Positions 45,788 through 55,602 of a stretch of 64,000 nucleotides of DNA are shown in pieces (the first letter of the stretch is position 1; every line of letters begins with the position of its first letter). The translations under genes were made by a program, and so were the position numbers. Source of the stretch: Akkermansia muciniphila (GTDB lineage: Bacteria > Verrucomicrobiota > Verrucomicrobiia > Opitutales > UBA953); NCBI GenBank assembly GCA_943331445.1, contig CALQLO010000007.1, positions 1 through 64,000 on the forward strand, given 5' to 3'. The notes below the pieces were generated by a model that was not told the origin of the DNA, did no database searches, and saw nothing but the letters and a program-made list of their open reading frames with translations.

Positions 45788-47193
45788 CAGACCTTGAAGA
45801 CTTCGCGGGCGTCGGAAACCACGCCAGTGATTGCCGCGGCGGCGACCATGAGCGGGCTCATCAGGACGGTACGCCCTGTCTGGGAGCCCTGACGGCCTTT
45901 GAAGTTACGGTTTGAAGAGCTGGCGCACAACTGGTCGCCGACCAGCTTGTCGGGATTCATTGCGAGGCACATCGAACAACCCGCACCGCGCCATTCGAAG
46001 CCAGCTTCGATATAGATCTTATCCAAGCCTTCATGGACGGCTTGGATGGCGGTGAGCTGCGAGCCAGGAACCACGATCGCCTTGACGCTCGAGCTGACCT
46101 TGCGACCCTTGAGGTACTTGGCGACCTCGCGGAGGTCGGAGATGCGGCCGTTGGTGCAGGAGCCGAGGAAGCAGACATCAACCTTGGTGCCCTTGATTGC
46201 GGTGTTCGGCGCAAGCTTCATGTGCGCGTAAGCGTCTTCAGCCGTCTGGCGGTCAGCAGCATTAAGGGTTTCAAGCGCGGGCATCTTCTCGTCGATGAAC
46301 ACGGCCTGTCCCGGGGTGATGCCCCAGGTGACGGTCGGGCGGATATCCTCGGCTTTGAAGACTTTGACATCGTCATACTGGCAACCGGCATCGGAAGCAA
46401 AGGAAGCCCAGCGGGCCACGGCCGCATCCCAATCGGCGGCTTTGGGGGCAAAGGGCTTACCCTTGATGTAATCGAAAGTCTTCTGGTCCGGATTGACGTA
46501 ACCGCAACGGGCGCCGCCTTCGATGGACATATTGCAAACCGTCATCCTCTCCTCGAGGGAGAAGCCGTCAAACGTGGAGCCGGCGTATTCGTAAGCGAAG
46601 CCGATACCGCCGTTGACGCCGAGGACGCGGATGATGTGCAGGATGACATCCTTGGCGTAGACGCCGGGAGCCAACTTTCCATTCACCTCAATGCGGCGAA
46701 CCTTAAGCGGGCTGAGGGCGAGGGTCTGCGTGGCGAGGACATCGCGCACCTGCGTGGTACCAATACCGAAGGCAATCGCGCCAAAGGCACCATGCGTGGC
46801 GGTATGGGAGTCGCCGCAGGCAATCGTGGTGCCGGGCTGGGTGATACCCTGCTCCGGGCCGACCATGTGGACGATACCCTGAGTGCCAGTGGTGGTGTCG
46901 AAGAAGCGGATGCCGTAGTCCTTAGTATTCTTACGGAGAGCCTCGATCATCTCCTGAGCAATCGGATCGGAATAGGGTTCCTTGAGCTCATTCGTCGGGA
47001 CGATGTGGTCGACGGTAGCGAAAGTACGCTGGGGGTACTTCACCTTGAGACCCAGGTCTCGGAGCATGCCGAAGGCCTGGGGACTCGTCACCTCGTGGAT
47101 GAGGTGCGTGCCGATGAATAATTGGGTCTGCCCATTAGGCAACTTGCGCACCGTATGCGCTTCCCAAACTTTCTGGAACAGGGTCTTGGCCAT
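45787..47193 (-). CDS. leuC: 3-isopropylmalate dehydratase large subunit
   Basis: The [4Fe-4S] subunit of the isomerase converting 2- to 3-isopropylmalate. The 468-residue protein has [29 protein letters not shown] and the cluster ligands in [10 protein letters not shown] and CSMC ([11 protein letters not shown]), all diagnostic of the aconitase superfamily LeuC group. The ATG at 47191-47193 has a leader with no purine-rich site. It begins the three-gene leu unit; no leuA or leuB is present. Upstream leader pairings at 47287-47319 are noted as a separate finding. Divergent from purU. Confidence 0.96.
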   Translation of the reverse strand: MAKTLFQKVWEAHTVRKLPNGQTQLFIGTHLIHEVTSPQAFGMLRDLGLKVKYPQRTFATVDHIVPTNELKEPYSDPIAQEMIEALRKNTKDYGIRFFDTTTGTQGIVHMVGPEQGITQPGTTIACGDSHTATHGAFGAIAFGIGTTQVRDVLATQTLALSPLKVRRIEVNGKLAPGVYAKDVILHIIRVLGVNGGIGFAYEYAGSTFDGFSLEERMTVCNMSIEGGARCGYVNPDQKTFDYIKGKPFAPKAADWDAAVARWASFASDAGCQYDDVKVFKAEDIRPTVTWGITPGQAVFIDEKMPALETLNAADRQTAEDAYAHMKLAPNTAIKGTKVDVCFLGSCTNGRISDLREVAKYLKGRKVSSSVKAIVVPGSQLTAIQAVHEGLDKIYIEAGFEWRGAGCSMCLAMNPDKLVGDQLCASSSNRNFKGRQGSQTGRTVLMSPLMVAAAAITGVVSDAREVFKV

Positions 47194-47355
47194 CTGAGTA
47201 AAAGGTGAAGGGTCAACGTAGGAATGGGAAGGGGCGGGTCAATCCCGCAGGCGAACCCGCATCTGGTCATATTTTGCGTGAAAAGCGGCGGACACGAACC
47301 CCCGTACCTCCGCCGTGTCTTGACCCTCGCACCCATCCCCTTCCATCTTCCATGC

Positions 47356-48210
47356 ATGGCCCGCATCCTCACCCTCAGCTTCTCCTGCCCCGATACCAGC
47401 GGCATCGTGGCCGAGGTTTCGGCTTTTGTGGCAAGCCACGGCGGTTCGATCACCGAGGCTAGCCAGCATACCGAATCTGAACTGGGCCGTTTCTTCATGC
47501 GGGTGGAAATCAACGCGGATTCCCTGGATTTCCCGGCCGATAAGTTCAGTGAACTTTTCACCCCTGTCGCCACGAAATTCGGAATGGAGTGGACGCTCTC
47601 CGACTCAGCCAAACTCCGGCGTGTAATCCTCCTCTGCTCCAAGCAGGAACACTGCCTCTACGATTTGCTGGCCCGCCAAGTCGCCCAAGATTTCCCTTTC
47701 GTGGTGCCTTGCGTAATCTCCAACCACGAAGACCACCGAAAAATTGTCGAAGCCCACGGCATCCCGTTCCACTTCGTGCCCGTCACCCCAGAAACTAAAC
47801 ACGCCGCCTTCCGCAAGATGGAGCAGATTTTCCGCCAAGAGCAAGCGGACCTGATTGTGCTCGCCCGCTACATGCAGGTGCTCGACTCCGAACTCTGCCG
47901 CAACTTTGCGGGCAAAATCATCAACATCCACCACTCGTTCCTGCCTTCGTTCGCCGGCGCCAAGCCGTACCATCAGGCCCATCGCCGCGGCGTGAAACTC
48001 ATCGGCGCGACCTGCCACTTCGTCACCCCAGAACTGGATGAAGGACCTATCGTGGAACAAGACGTCATCCGCATCGACCACTCCGATACGCCGGAAGACA
48101 TGGCCCATCTCGGCAAGGATATTGAAAAGGTAGTCTTAGCCCGCGGCTTGCGCGCAGTCGTCGAGGACCGCGTGCTCCTCGCGGGTAATAAGACCGTTAT
48201 CTTCCGTTAA
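47356..48210 (+). CDS. purU: Formyltetrahydrofolate deformylase
   Basis: Hydrolyses 10-formyl-THF to formate and THF, feeding PurT or balancing one-carbon pools. The 284-residue protein has an N-terminal ACT domain (ILTLSFSCPDTSGIVAEVSAF) and a formyltransferase-type catalytic domain with N190, H192 (INIHHSFLPSFAGAKPYHQA) and D228 (TPELDEGPIVEQD). The start is ATG at 47356 (MARILTLSF), chosen over an upstream frame that lacks similarity. Enzyme activity assignment over PurN rests on the ACT domain and the HHSFLPSF motif. Confidence 0.93.
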   Translation: MARILTLSFSCPDTSGIVAEVSAFVASHGGSITEASQHTESELGRFFMRVEINADSLDFPADKFSELFTPVATKFGMEWTLSDSAKLRRVILLCSKQEHCLYDLLARQVAQDFPFVVPCVISNHEDHRKIVEAHGIPFHFVPVTPETKHAAFRKMEQIFRQEQADLIVLARYMQVLDSELCRNFAGKIINIHHSFLPSFAGAKPYHQAHRRGVKLIGATCHFVTPELDEGPIVEQDVIRIDHSDTPEDMAHLGKDIEKVVLARGLRAVVEDRVLLAGNKTVIFR

Positions 48211-48280
48211 AATCAGGCCGGCGAGCAGGTTTGACGTTGGCGGTGAGGTTGTAAAAGGCATCTTGGGACGACCCCTCCCC

Positions 48281-49714
48281 ATGCGCCTGTCTGCCCTTTA
48301 TCTGCTCTCTGCGTGTCTGGCATTGGCCGCCACCGACCCGGAGTCGATTCAGCCGACCAAGAAGGCGCCCTTCGTCCAGCCACCGGAAGCCGCTCGCGCA
48401 GAACTGGCCGGCGCCATCAAAGCCTACATGGCCAAGGAGCCCGGCACCTTCGGCGCTCACCCTAGCGCAAAGGATTTCCCGGGCACCGTTGATAGCAAGG
48501 AACGCGTAAGCCGCTCGGTGTCCTATGATGCTAATCTCGTTTACCGCTGGGACACAACCGCCGGCAACGCCCCCAACCTCTATACCAGCGCAGACGTCTG
48601 GCAGGAAACCGGTCTCTACGCCGCCCCTGGTGAAATCATCACCGTAAAGGTCACTTCACTCCCCGAGAACCGTACCGTGAAAGTCATTGTCGGGTGCCAC
48701 CGCGACAGTCTCTTGAAGTTAGAGAAGTGGAACCGATTCCCGATCATCCATCGCACCTTCGAATTGAAAATCGGAGATAACCAAATTGCTAATGCCTTCG
48801 GCGGCCAGCTCTTCATCCAGAGCCAGCACAAGGATTACCGTAAGCCGGCCAAAGCCGAGCCAGCCTCGCCCTTGCTGTTCAGTAATGCGGTAGCAGCACC
48901 GACCTACGTCCTCGGCAAAGACACCCCCGCTACCTGGGTGAAATCACAATTGAACCCCGCCCCTTGGACGACGCTCGTCGGTAAACAGGTCATCCTGCAC
49001 GTCCAGTCTTCCCAGCTTCAAAGCCTTTCCGACCCCCAGCCGCTTCTCGAATGGTGGGACAAGGCGATGACCCTCGAAGATGATTTAGTCGCACTCCATC
49101 GCCTTGCCCCGGAGCGGGTCGTGCCAGATCGACAAATCTCCGCGGGCTTCATGCACTCGGGCTACCCGTTCATGTGCTGGCTGGAGCCCTCGCAGAAAGA
49201 CAGCGTCGACCTCCCTAAGCTAACGAAAGAAGGCAATTGGGGCTTCTTCCACGAACTCGGCCACAATCACCAACGCAACGCTTGGACTTTCGAGGGTCAG
49301 ACGGAAGTGACGTGCAATCTATTCTCCCTTTATGTCATGGAGAAACTCGTCGGCAAACCCCAGGGCCACGGACACCCGGCGATGGAAAAACTCGATGAGT
49401 TACTCATCAAGCGCCTCGCCCCTGTGCCCAGCGTGGGCCCGTTCGAACAGCTTGCCACTTTCGTCGTCCTGATCCGCGCCCACGGCTGGGAGCCCCTCCG
49501 CGAAACCCTCCGCTCTTACGCCACCAACCCCACCCCCAAGGGGGCGACCAAGGAGCAACTGCGCACCATGTTCGTCGAACGCTACGGCCAAGCCTCGAAG
49601 GCCGATGTCAGCGAATATTTCGAGCAGATCGGCTATCCGGTCTCCGATCGCACGAAGGCCGCCCTTAAAGACTTCCCGGCCTTTAAGCCCACCCTGCCGA
49701 CGGCAGGTAAGTAA
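48281..49714 (+). CDS. Secreted M60-family metallopeptidase
   Basis: A 477-residue protein with a signal peptide (MRLSALYLLSACLALA, ATG at 48281). The zinc site HELGH at 324-328 is followed by E342 in EGQTEVTCN, and the surrounding FFHELGHNHQRNAWTF and NLFSLYV match the peptidase M60 (enhancin/mucinase-like) domain. A galactose-binding-like beta domain region precedes it (around 90-180). M60 enzymes cleave glycoproteins such as mucins in gut species; the target here is unknown. It stands between purU and pta with its own probable terminator. Confidence 0.85.
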   Translation: MRLSALYLLSACLALAATDPESIQPTKKAPFVQPPEAARAELAGAIKAYMAKEPGTFGAHPSAKDFPGTVDSKERVSRSVSYDANLVYRWDTTAGNAPNLYTSADVWQETGLYAAPGEIITVKVTSLPENRTVKVIVGCHRDSLLKLEKWNRFPIIHRTFELKIGDNQIANAFGGQLFIQSQHKDYRKPAKAEPASPLLFSNAVAAPTYVLGKDTPATWVKSQLNPAPWTTLVGKQVILHVQSSQLQSLSDPQPLLEWWDKAMTLEDDLVALHRLAPERVVPDRQISAGFMHSGYPFMCWLEPSQKDSVDLPKLTKEGNWGFFHELGHNHQRNAWTFEGQTEVTCNLFSLYVMEKLVGKPQGHGHPAMEKLDELLIKRLAPVPSVGPFEQLATFVVLIRAHGWEPLRETLRSYATNPTPKGATKEQLRTMFVERYGQASKADVSEYFEQIGYPVSDRTKAALKDFPAFKPTLPTAGK

Positions 49715-49728
49715 CTCACCAGCAACAG

Positions 49729-49775
49729 CCTCAAAGGCGGGTGCTTCTGCCTCGCCCTGAGGTCTTACTTTATCT
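49729..49775 (+). terminator. Probable terminator of the M60 gene
   Basis: CCTCA (49729-49733) pairs with TGAGG (49758-49762), with an inner GGCG/CGCC pairing, followed by a T-rich tail TCTTACTTTATCTT. Moderate strength. Confidence 0.5.
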
Positions 49776-49814
49776 TAATAAACGTCACGCGGGACACCTT
49801 CCGCCCAGCTCACC

Positions 49815-50870
49815 ATGTCTATCATTTCTCGTCTTTCCGCCCGTCTGCAGAATCACCCCAAACGCATTGTCTTCCCGGAAGGCAGCGACGCCCGCGTCAT
49901 CCAGGCCGCCCGCCAATTCGTGGTGAAGAAACTCGGCGTGCCGATTCTCATCGGCGATCGCCAACGAATCAAACTGAACGCCGCCCGTCTAAACATCAGC
50001 CTAGATGGTATTCGCATCATCGAACCTGAGCGCAGTGATGAGCTCAAGAGTTTCACCGAGAAACTCGAATCCATCCAGCTCTACGGCAACACTAACCTCC
50101 AAGGCAACCCGGCGGAACTCGCCCTTAACCCGAACTACTTCGCCTGCCTCATGGTCGCTACTGCCGGGGCCGATGCCCTCATCTCCGGAGCGACCACCCA
50201 TGCCGCCTCCGGCCTGCGTGCCATCCTCCAAGTGATGCCACGTCAGCATGGTGTAGAAACCGTCTCGTCGATGCAGATTCTTGAATCCGAAGAAGGCAAA
50301 TTCGGCTGCAATGGCGTCCTCTTTCTCGCCGATTGCGGCGTCATCCCCGAACCCACCGCCGAACAACTCGCCGATATCGCCGTGACCACCGCAGGACTCG
50401 CCGGTCACCTGACAAACACCACGCCCAAGGTGGCGATGCTGGCCTACTCGACCCATTCCGCCAATCCCCGGCTCGCCTCCGTCAAGAAAGTCCAAGCGGC
50501 CACTGACCTGGCCCGCCGGAAAGCCCGTGAACTCGGCATCGTCTGCGACATCGACGGCGAAATGCAGGCCGATGCCGCCATCAACCCCTTCGCCGCCGAA
50601 ACCAAGGAAGTCACGGGCGCCGTCGCCGGCCGCGCCAGCGTACTGATCTTCCCCGACCTCAACTCGGGCAACATCGCGTCCAAGATGGCCCAACATATCG
50701 CCGACATCCCGGCCTACGGGCAGATTCTGACTGGCCTTGACCGCCCTGCGGCCGAAATTTCGCGCGGCGCCAGTGCCCATGACATCTTCGGCACAGCGGT
50801 CATCGTCGCCGCCCAGGCGGTCGATAAGACCTACCTCTACCCGAAGCTCAAAGACGGACCCGCTGCCTAA
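49815..50870 (+). CDS. pta: Phosphate acetyltransferase, catalytic subunit
   Basis: Converts acetyl-CoA to acetyl phosphate. The 351-residue protein corresponds only to the PTA_PTB catalytic domain: KRIVFPEGSDARVIQAA, GADALISGATTHAASGLRAILQV, GVIPEPTAEQLADIA and the C-terminal DLNSGNIASKMAQ..GQILTGLDRPAAEISRGAS. No ackA is adjacent. The next gene, two bases later, encodes the regulatory half seen fused N-terminally in long Pta proteins of other bacteria, in reverse order here. A phosphate butyryltransferase role is less likely. Confidence 0.93.
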   Translation: MSIISRLSARLQNHPKRIVFPEGSDARVIQAARQFVVKKLGVPILIGDRQRIKLNAARLNISLDGIRIIEPERSDELKSFTEKLESIQLYGNTNLQGNPAELALNPNYFACLMVATAGADALISGATTHAASGLRAILQVMPRQHGVETVSSMQILESEEGKFGCNGVLFLADCGVIPEPTAEQLADIAVTTAGLAGHLTNTTPKVAMLAYSTHSANPRLASVKKVQAATDLARRKARELGIVCDIDGEMQADAAINPFAAETKEVTGAVAGRASVLIFPDLNSGNIASKMAQHIADIPAYGQILTGLDRPAAEISRGASAHDIFGTAVIVAAQAVDKTYLYPKLKDGPAA

Positions 50871-50872
50871 AG

Positions 50873-52018
50873 ATGGCCCTCCGAAAGCGCTTTGCCGAGA
50901 ACGTCCCCGGGCTGCTCTCGCGCCCGATGAACCTCGATACCCGCCGCATCTTTGTGGCGGCGACGCGCATGAACGACGGCAAGACCACCACTTGCCTCGG
51001 CCTCACGGCCGCCTTGCAGGCGATGGGCCTGCACGTGGGCTATATTAAACCGATCGCCCAACGCGTGGTGATGTCGGGAGACGACCAAGTCGACGAAGAT
51101 ACCCTACTCATCGACGGCCTCTTTGATTTGGACATTCCCATCGCCGCGATGTCGCCCGTGGCCATCGGCCCAGATTTCACGAAGCAATACCTGGAGAATC
51201 CGGAAGAGATTGGCCCCCAGTTGAAGGATCGCATCTGCCGCGCCTTCGACCGCAGTGCCTACGGCAAAGATATCGTGGTCGTCGAAGGCTCCGGACACGC
51301 CGGCGTGGGCTCCGTCTTCGGCGCCTCGAATGCCGATAACGCCCGCGTGCTCGGCTCTAAAGCCATCATCGTCGCCGCCGGTGGCATCGGTAAACCGATC
51401 GACGAAATCGCGCTCAACAAAGCCCTCTTTGATAAGGCGGGCGTGGAAGTCGTCGGGGCCATCCTGAATAAAGTACTCCCCGATAAAATCGATTTCATCC
51501 GGGATTTTGCCGGCCGTGGCCTACGTAAACTCGGCGTCCCCTTGCTGGGCGTCGTGCCGCTCCAGGAAACCCTCGTCTACCCCAATCTCGATCAGGTCGC
51601 CGACGAGACCAAGGCCCGCTGGATTCACCAGCCTGATGGCCTGCGTCGCGTGCGGCGTGTCGTCATCGGTGCCATGTCGGCCCGTCGCCATGCCGAATAC
51701 CTGCGGGTGCCCGGCACCCTGGTGATTGTCCCGGGTGACCGCGAAGACCTGCTGGAAGCCTTCATCCTCGGCGACGGAGCGAAATCGCTCTCGGGCGTCA
51801 TTTTCTCGAATGGTTTACTCCCGAACGATGACATCGTCCGCCGGCTGACGGAGGCCGGCATCCCACTGGCCGCCGTCGAAGCCGAGTCCTTTGCCGTCAC
51901 CGCCCGGATTAATAATATGTCGGTGAAGACGATGCGGCAAGATGCCGACAAGATCCCGATCATCGAGAAGATGATTTCGGAATCGGTCGATATCGCCGGC
52001 CTGCTCCGCTCGCTCTGA
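50873..52018 (+). CDS. BioD-like/DRTGG-domain protein, regulatory half of phosphotransacetylase
   Basis: A 381-residue protein with an AAA_26 (dethiobiotin synthetase-like) N-terminal domain, P-loop-like RMNDGKTTT near residue 32, VVVEGSGHAGVGS and AGGIGKPIDE, then a DRTGG-type domain (from about 235, RRVVIGAMSARRHAEYL..GTLVIVPGDREDLLEA) and an ISESVDI tail. These two domains form the N-terminal part of long bacterial Pta, where they regulate activity. Its two-base spacing after pta supports a split enzyme whose subunits assemble; that assembly is inferred. It is convergent with the amidohydrolase gene. Confidence 0.87.
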   Translation: MALRKRFAENVPGLLSRPMNLDTRRIFVAATRMNDGKTTTCLGLTAALQAMGLHVGYIKPIAQRVVMSGDDQVDEDTLLIDGLFDLDIPIAAMSPVAIGPDFTKQYLENPEEIGPQLKDRICRAFDRSAYGKDIVVVEGSGHAGVGSVFGASNADNARVLGSKAIIVAAGGIGKPIDEIALNKALFDKAGVEVVGAILNKVLPDKIDFIRDFAGRGLRKLGVPLLGVVPLQETLVYPNLDQVADETKARWIHQPDGLRRVRRVVIGAMSARRHAEYLRVPGTLVIVPGDREDLLEAFILGDGAKSLSGVIFSNGLLPNDDIVRRLTEAGIPLAAVEAESFAVTARINNMSVKTMRQDADKIPIIEKMISESVDIAGLLRSL

Positions 52019-52021
52019 GCC

Positions 52022-52993
52022 TCAGACCATCCGAAGGAGCTCACCAAGGCGGGTGAAGTGGCCTTCATCGAAGCCCATGGCCCGCTTAAGGAAGGCATCT
52101 CGCTCCACGAGATTCGCAATCTTGCCAGCTTCGCGACGCTGGGCCGAGGTGATCAGACCACGGAGACTGACCCAGCGCTCGCCGACAGGCACCGGATAGT
52201 CGCTCCCGTGAAGGAAACGCTCGGGCCTTCCCGACTCCTTGACCTGCTTCAAAACCCCGCTACGAATCGGGCTATTGAGTGCACTGGTGTCGGCATATAA
52301 CCGAGGAAACTCGTCCATCAGCTTCATGAGTTCGCCGAAATAATTCTGGTCGAAAAAGTGGCTATTCCCCGAAGAGTGCGCGGCGATAACCTTCACGCCC
52401 AGCTCCAGCGGGCGACGCAGAATCCGCGGATCCTGGTAGGCGCGATTGATGACGGGCACGGTCATCTCGCCACCGGTGTGGCACAAGAACGGCAGACCCG
52501 CCGCCGCCATGCGCCGCCAGAACTCATCATACTGTGGCAGGGCACAATTTACGTTCTGACAATTGGGCAAAAGCTTCAGCGCCCGGGCGCCGGCCGCGAG
52601 GCAACGATCGAGTTCCGCTAAGGCGTCCTTTCGGCCCGGATGGATCGATACCGCCGGCACGAATTCAGGATTTTCAGCGCAGACCTTAAACAGGTAGTCA
52701 TTCGGAACATGGAAAGAGCCGAAGTTAATTTTCTTGCCATCTTCATCGTACACCTCGTCCTGGGCGAGTAATAGCGCCTTATCCACATAAGAGGTCCGAA
52801 TCAACCCTCGCAGGGATTCGACATACTTCACGTCAAAGTCCTTATGCATCAATGGTAGCGGCATCCCCACCGCCCGACGCATGACCTCACTCAGCACCTT
52901 CAGCCAGAGGCCTTCAACCCGCAGCCAACAGCCACTCCCATCTTGGCCGTTTCCGACGAGGTGGACGTGACAATCATAGCGTAGTGGGGTCAT
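52022..52993 (-). CDS. Amidohydrolase-superfamily (amidohydro-rel) TIM-barrel protein
   Basis: A 323-residue metal-dependent hydrolase. DCHVHLVG near the N-terminus gives the first HxH, later HTGGEMT, AHSSGN and GSDYPVP provide further metal ligands typical of the amidohydrolase-2 (PF04909) branch. VPAVSIHPGRKDALAELDRCLAAGARALKLLPN is also family-typical. The substrate cannot be predicted; members hydrolyse or decarboxylate varied carboxylates and lactones. It lies 22 bases from the DUF2339 gene on the same strand and is probably co-transcribed. Confidence 0.82.
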   Translation of the reverse strand: MTPLRYDCHVHLVGNGQDGSGCWLRVEGLWLKVLSEVMRRAVGMPLPLMHKDFDVKYVESLRGLIRTSYVDKALLLAQDEVYDEDGKKINFGSFHVPNDYLFKVCAENPEFVPAVSIHPGRKDALAELDRCLAAGARALKLLPNCQNVNCALPQYDEFWRRMAAAGLPFLCHTGGEMTVPVINRAYQDPRILRRPLELGVKVIAAHSSGNSHFFDQNYFGELMKLMDEFPRLYADTSALNSPIRSGVLKQVKESGRPERFLHGSDYPVPVGERWVSLRGLITSAQRREAGKIANLVERDAFLKRAMGFDEGHFTRLGELLRMV

Positions 52994-53014
52994 GAAAGTT
53001 GAGAAGGTAGCAGG

Positions 53015-55495
53015 CTAGGCGTCCTTCTTGTCGGCGGTAATCTGGCCGTAGAGCCAAGCGATGCCGAAGAAGGCGACGGCTACGGCCGCACAAGCGGCAA
53101 TACGCCCAAGCGTATCCGTAATATCATGCGAGAGCACCCGGAGCGTCGCGACGACGAGGCCGACGAGACCGACCATGCGCAGCGAGCGCGTCGCCAGAAG
53201 GTGGCCGATTACAAAGGTGAGAACGGAGGCCAAGGCCCAGAAGAGCGAGACGCCTGCGCCAGGCAGATGTGCCAACATGACGAAGCTCATGAAGAACAGT
53301 GCGCCGGCGCCGAGGACGGCGCGCTGGACGGTCCCCCAAGCACCCTGCTCCTTGGTATGGACGGTCAGGACATGGAGCAGACAGGCCAGGCCAAGCAGGA
53401 TGAAGGGCGCTTGGGCCAGGCCAAGCTGCCTCAGGCCAGCCCCCTCCGCGACCACGCCCTGGATGAAGAAGCCGACCAGCCCGCCGAAGGCAGCCAAGGA
53501 AAGGTCCGACGGAATGGCCCCGAGGCGGCGCCAGAAAACGGTGATCCCGACCAGGGTCGTCGCACCTGCGGACCAGAGCAACGCGAGTCGCCAGGAGGAC
53601 GGAGACCAGCTTGCGGTCGCCGGCGCCAAGAGACGGCTGACGAGGTGATGAGTGAACGCAAAGAGCACCACGGCGGTCACGAACGTCAGAGCGAAGCGAA
53701 GAATCCTGCTACCATCACCCATCCGCCCGATCAGCCGCCACATCGCATAACCGTTGCCGACCAAGACCAACGCAGACCAGATGACCGCCCAAGCGGACGG
53801 CTCCGAACCGACGATCGGACGCCAGAAGACGGCGAGCAACGCGGTGAAGAGATAACCCGGCGCCGCGGCCCAGAGCAGAGCCGGACGGAAACGGACGGCG
53901 GCGACGAGCAAGAGCACGAGCCAAGGCCAGCCAGTATCAGCCTTGGGTAAAGAGTCCTGCACGGTAAGCACGACCACAGCCAGGCCAAGGATGCCGACGA
54001 AGCGACGGAACTTCTGCCAACCCGAGACGCGCTCCCAATCTTCCCGAAACGCAAGCATGAGGCCCAACGCCGCGATGCCAGCCAGTCCCACCCAAGGCTT
54101 CGCCGGAGGGTGATCGATGAAAGCGAAGACCGCGACGGCCGCAAGGGCCTCCGAAGACGAGCGGACAAGTTCCGAATGCGTGCGCGCCCCGACGATCATG
54201 GTGACCGCGGCGGCCAAACCCCAGATGAGCCAGACCAGATGCGGATCCGCTAACCAAGCCAGCCCAGCGCCCACGAAGACCCCCGCGGCCAGAAGGAGTA
54301 CTTCGCTGACGAGTTGACTCCGCCCCCGCTCAAGTAAGCCAGCGAGCACACCGATAGCTGCAATGAAGAACGACACAGTCGCTCGATCTTTGTCTCCACC
54401 CGTCGCAAGGAAGAGCGAGATGAGCGCCGGAGTAAAAAAACTAGCCAGCTGGAAAGCCGAACGCGCATTACGCCCAAGCAGCACGGCGTCATCCTTCACT
54501 AGGCGTTCACCCAGCCAAAGCACAAGAAACGAACCGAGCGCCGCCCATTGCAGCGGCAGATAGTTCGCATCCTTCGTCGGCATCGCATCATAAAGGAACA
54601 ACAGACAGGCTTGCGAACCAATCAGGCCGAGCACGCCAGCAGAACCCCAGAGACCACGCACCATGAGGATGACCCCAAGTAAGGCGACCAAGCTGGCACC
54701 CGTGGCCGTCGGCCAGGGAGCGGCACCGGTACCGACGGATAAATAGACGGCGGCCGCGGCGAAGATCACGGCGAGCTGACCAAATAACTTACTGCCCCTC
54801 GCTATGGCGATAAAGGCGACGCCGAAAGCCACCAGGAATTGAACCAAAGCAGCCTGCGCAGCGCTGTCGCAGACCCGCATCTTATCGAGCCCATACGTCG
54901 CCCACGCCGCGAACTGCCAGACGGCGAGACCCGCAGCCGCCAGGACCTGACCGAGATCGGGGCGTTTGACCGCCAAACGCAAGCCACCCCAGAAAAGGCC
55001 AACCCCAATCAGGACAACTTCCAACACCCGGAACATCGCCGGAATATTCGAGCGGAGGTTCAACCAAATGCCGAGGAAGACGACAGCCGCGACCGCCAAG
55101 ACGCCGCCGACGCGCACCGCCCACCATGCACCAAGAGCATATTCGCCGCGCAATTCCATCGGTGGTAAAAGTCCGAAATCACGGAGACGCGCCGCAAGCG
55201 GATCGGGTTGGTCAATAACTGGCCGAGCTGACGCCACCCGTGGAATAGGCTTCGCCGGAAGCGGCGGCGGCATATTCGCAGCGGCAGGCCCGCTCGGGGC
55301 GGAAACCGCCGACACCTCAACGGGTGCAACGCTTGATGGAGTTGCGGCGATGGGGGCCTGGGTGGCAAATCCCTTGAGTCGTTGCTCCAGCGACTTCACC
55401 TGCCCGATCAACATAATCAAACGAATCGGGAAATAGACGGACAGCCCAAAACAGATGAAACCTGCAACAACGCCGAGAAGTTGTTCGAAATGCAT
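53015..55495 (-). CDS. DUF2339-like multi-pass membrane protein
   Basis: An 826-residue protein with one N-terminal transmembrane segment, a cytosolic Ala/Pro linker, and roughly twenty more hydrophobic segments spread over the remainder, beginning with ALGAWWAVRVGGVLAVAAVVFLGIWL. The WxVRVGGVL wording and overall Ala/Leu-rich multi-pass layout match DUF2339 (Pfam PF10101) proteins, whose function is unknown. It precedes an amidohydrolase in the same direction. A perfect seven-base inverted repeat lies 76 bases upstream of its ATG. Confidence 0.75.
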   Translation of the reverse strand: MHFEQLLGVVAGFICFGLSVYFPIRLIMLIGQVKSLEQRLKGFATQAPIAATPSSVAPVEVSAVSAPSGPAAANMPPPLPAKPIPRVASARPVIDQPDPLAARLRDFGLLPPMELRGEYALGAWWAVRVGGVLAVAAVVFLGIWLNLRSNIPAMFRVLEVVLIGVGLFWGGLRLAVKRPDLGQVLAAAGLAVWQFAAWATYGLDKMRVCDSAAQAALVQFLVAFGVAFIAIARGSKLFGQLAVIFAAAAVYLSVGTGAAPWPTATGASLVALLGVILMVRGLWGSAGVLGLIGSQACLLFLYDAMPTKDANYLPLQWAALGSFLVLWLGERLVKDDAVLLGRNARSAFQLASFFTPALISLFLATGGDKDRATVSFFIAAIGVLAGLLERGRSQLVSEVLLLAAGVFVGAGLAWLADPHLVWLIWGLAAAVTMIVGARTHSELVRSSSEALAAVAVFAFIDHPPAKPWVGLAGIAALGLMLAFREDWERVSGWQKFRRFVGILGLAVVVLTVQDSLPKADTGWPWLVLLLVAAVRFRPALLWAAAPGYLFTALLAVFWRPIVGSEPSAWAVIWSALVLVGNGYAMWRLIGRMGDGSRILRFALTFVTAVVLFAFTHHLVSRLLAPATASWSPSSWRLALLWSAGATTLVGITVFWRRLGAIPSDLSLAAFGGLVGFFIQGVVAEGAGLRQLGLAQAPFILLGLACLLHVLTVHTKEQGAWGTVQRAVLGAGALFFMSFVMLAHLPGAGVSLFWALASVLTFVIGHLLATRSLRMVGLVGLVVATLRVLSHDITDTLGRIAACAAVAVAFFGIAWLYGQITADKKDA

Positions 55496-55570
55496 CCCTA
55501 AAAAATGCCCTCAAATCTTATCGAAGCGAGGCAAAGATTTCCCTGAAACTATTGATATTATCACTAGGCC

Positions 55571-55589
55571 CTATCGATACCGTCGATAG
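55571..55589. repeat. Perfect inverted repeat upstream of the DUF2339 gene
   Basis: CTATCGA (55571-55577) and TCGATAG (55583-55589) flank the five-base spacer TACCG. It has no T-run on either side and sits between the nagA end and the DUF2339 start, so an operator is more likely than a terminator. Its regulator is unknown. Confidence 0.4.
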
Positions 55590-55602
55590 CTCCAGCGGGC
55601 AC

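Noticed and set aside
46033-47121. 362-codon plus-strand frame
   Set aside because: Antisense to leuC.
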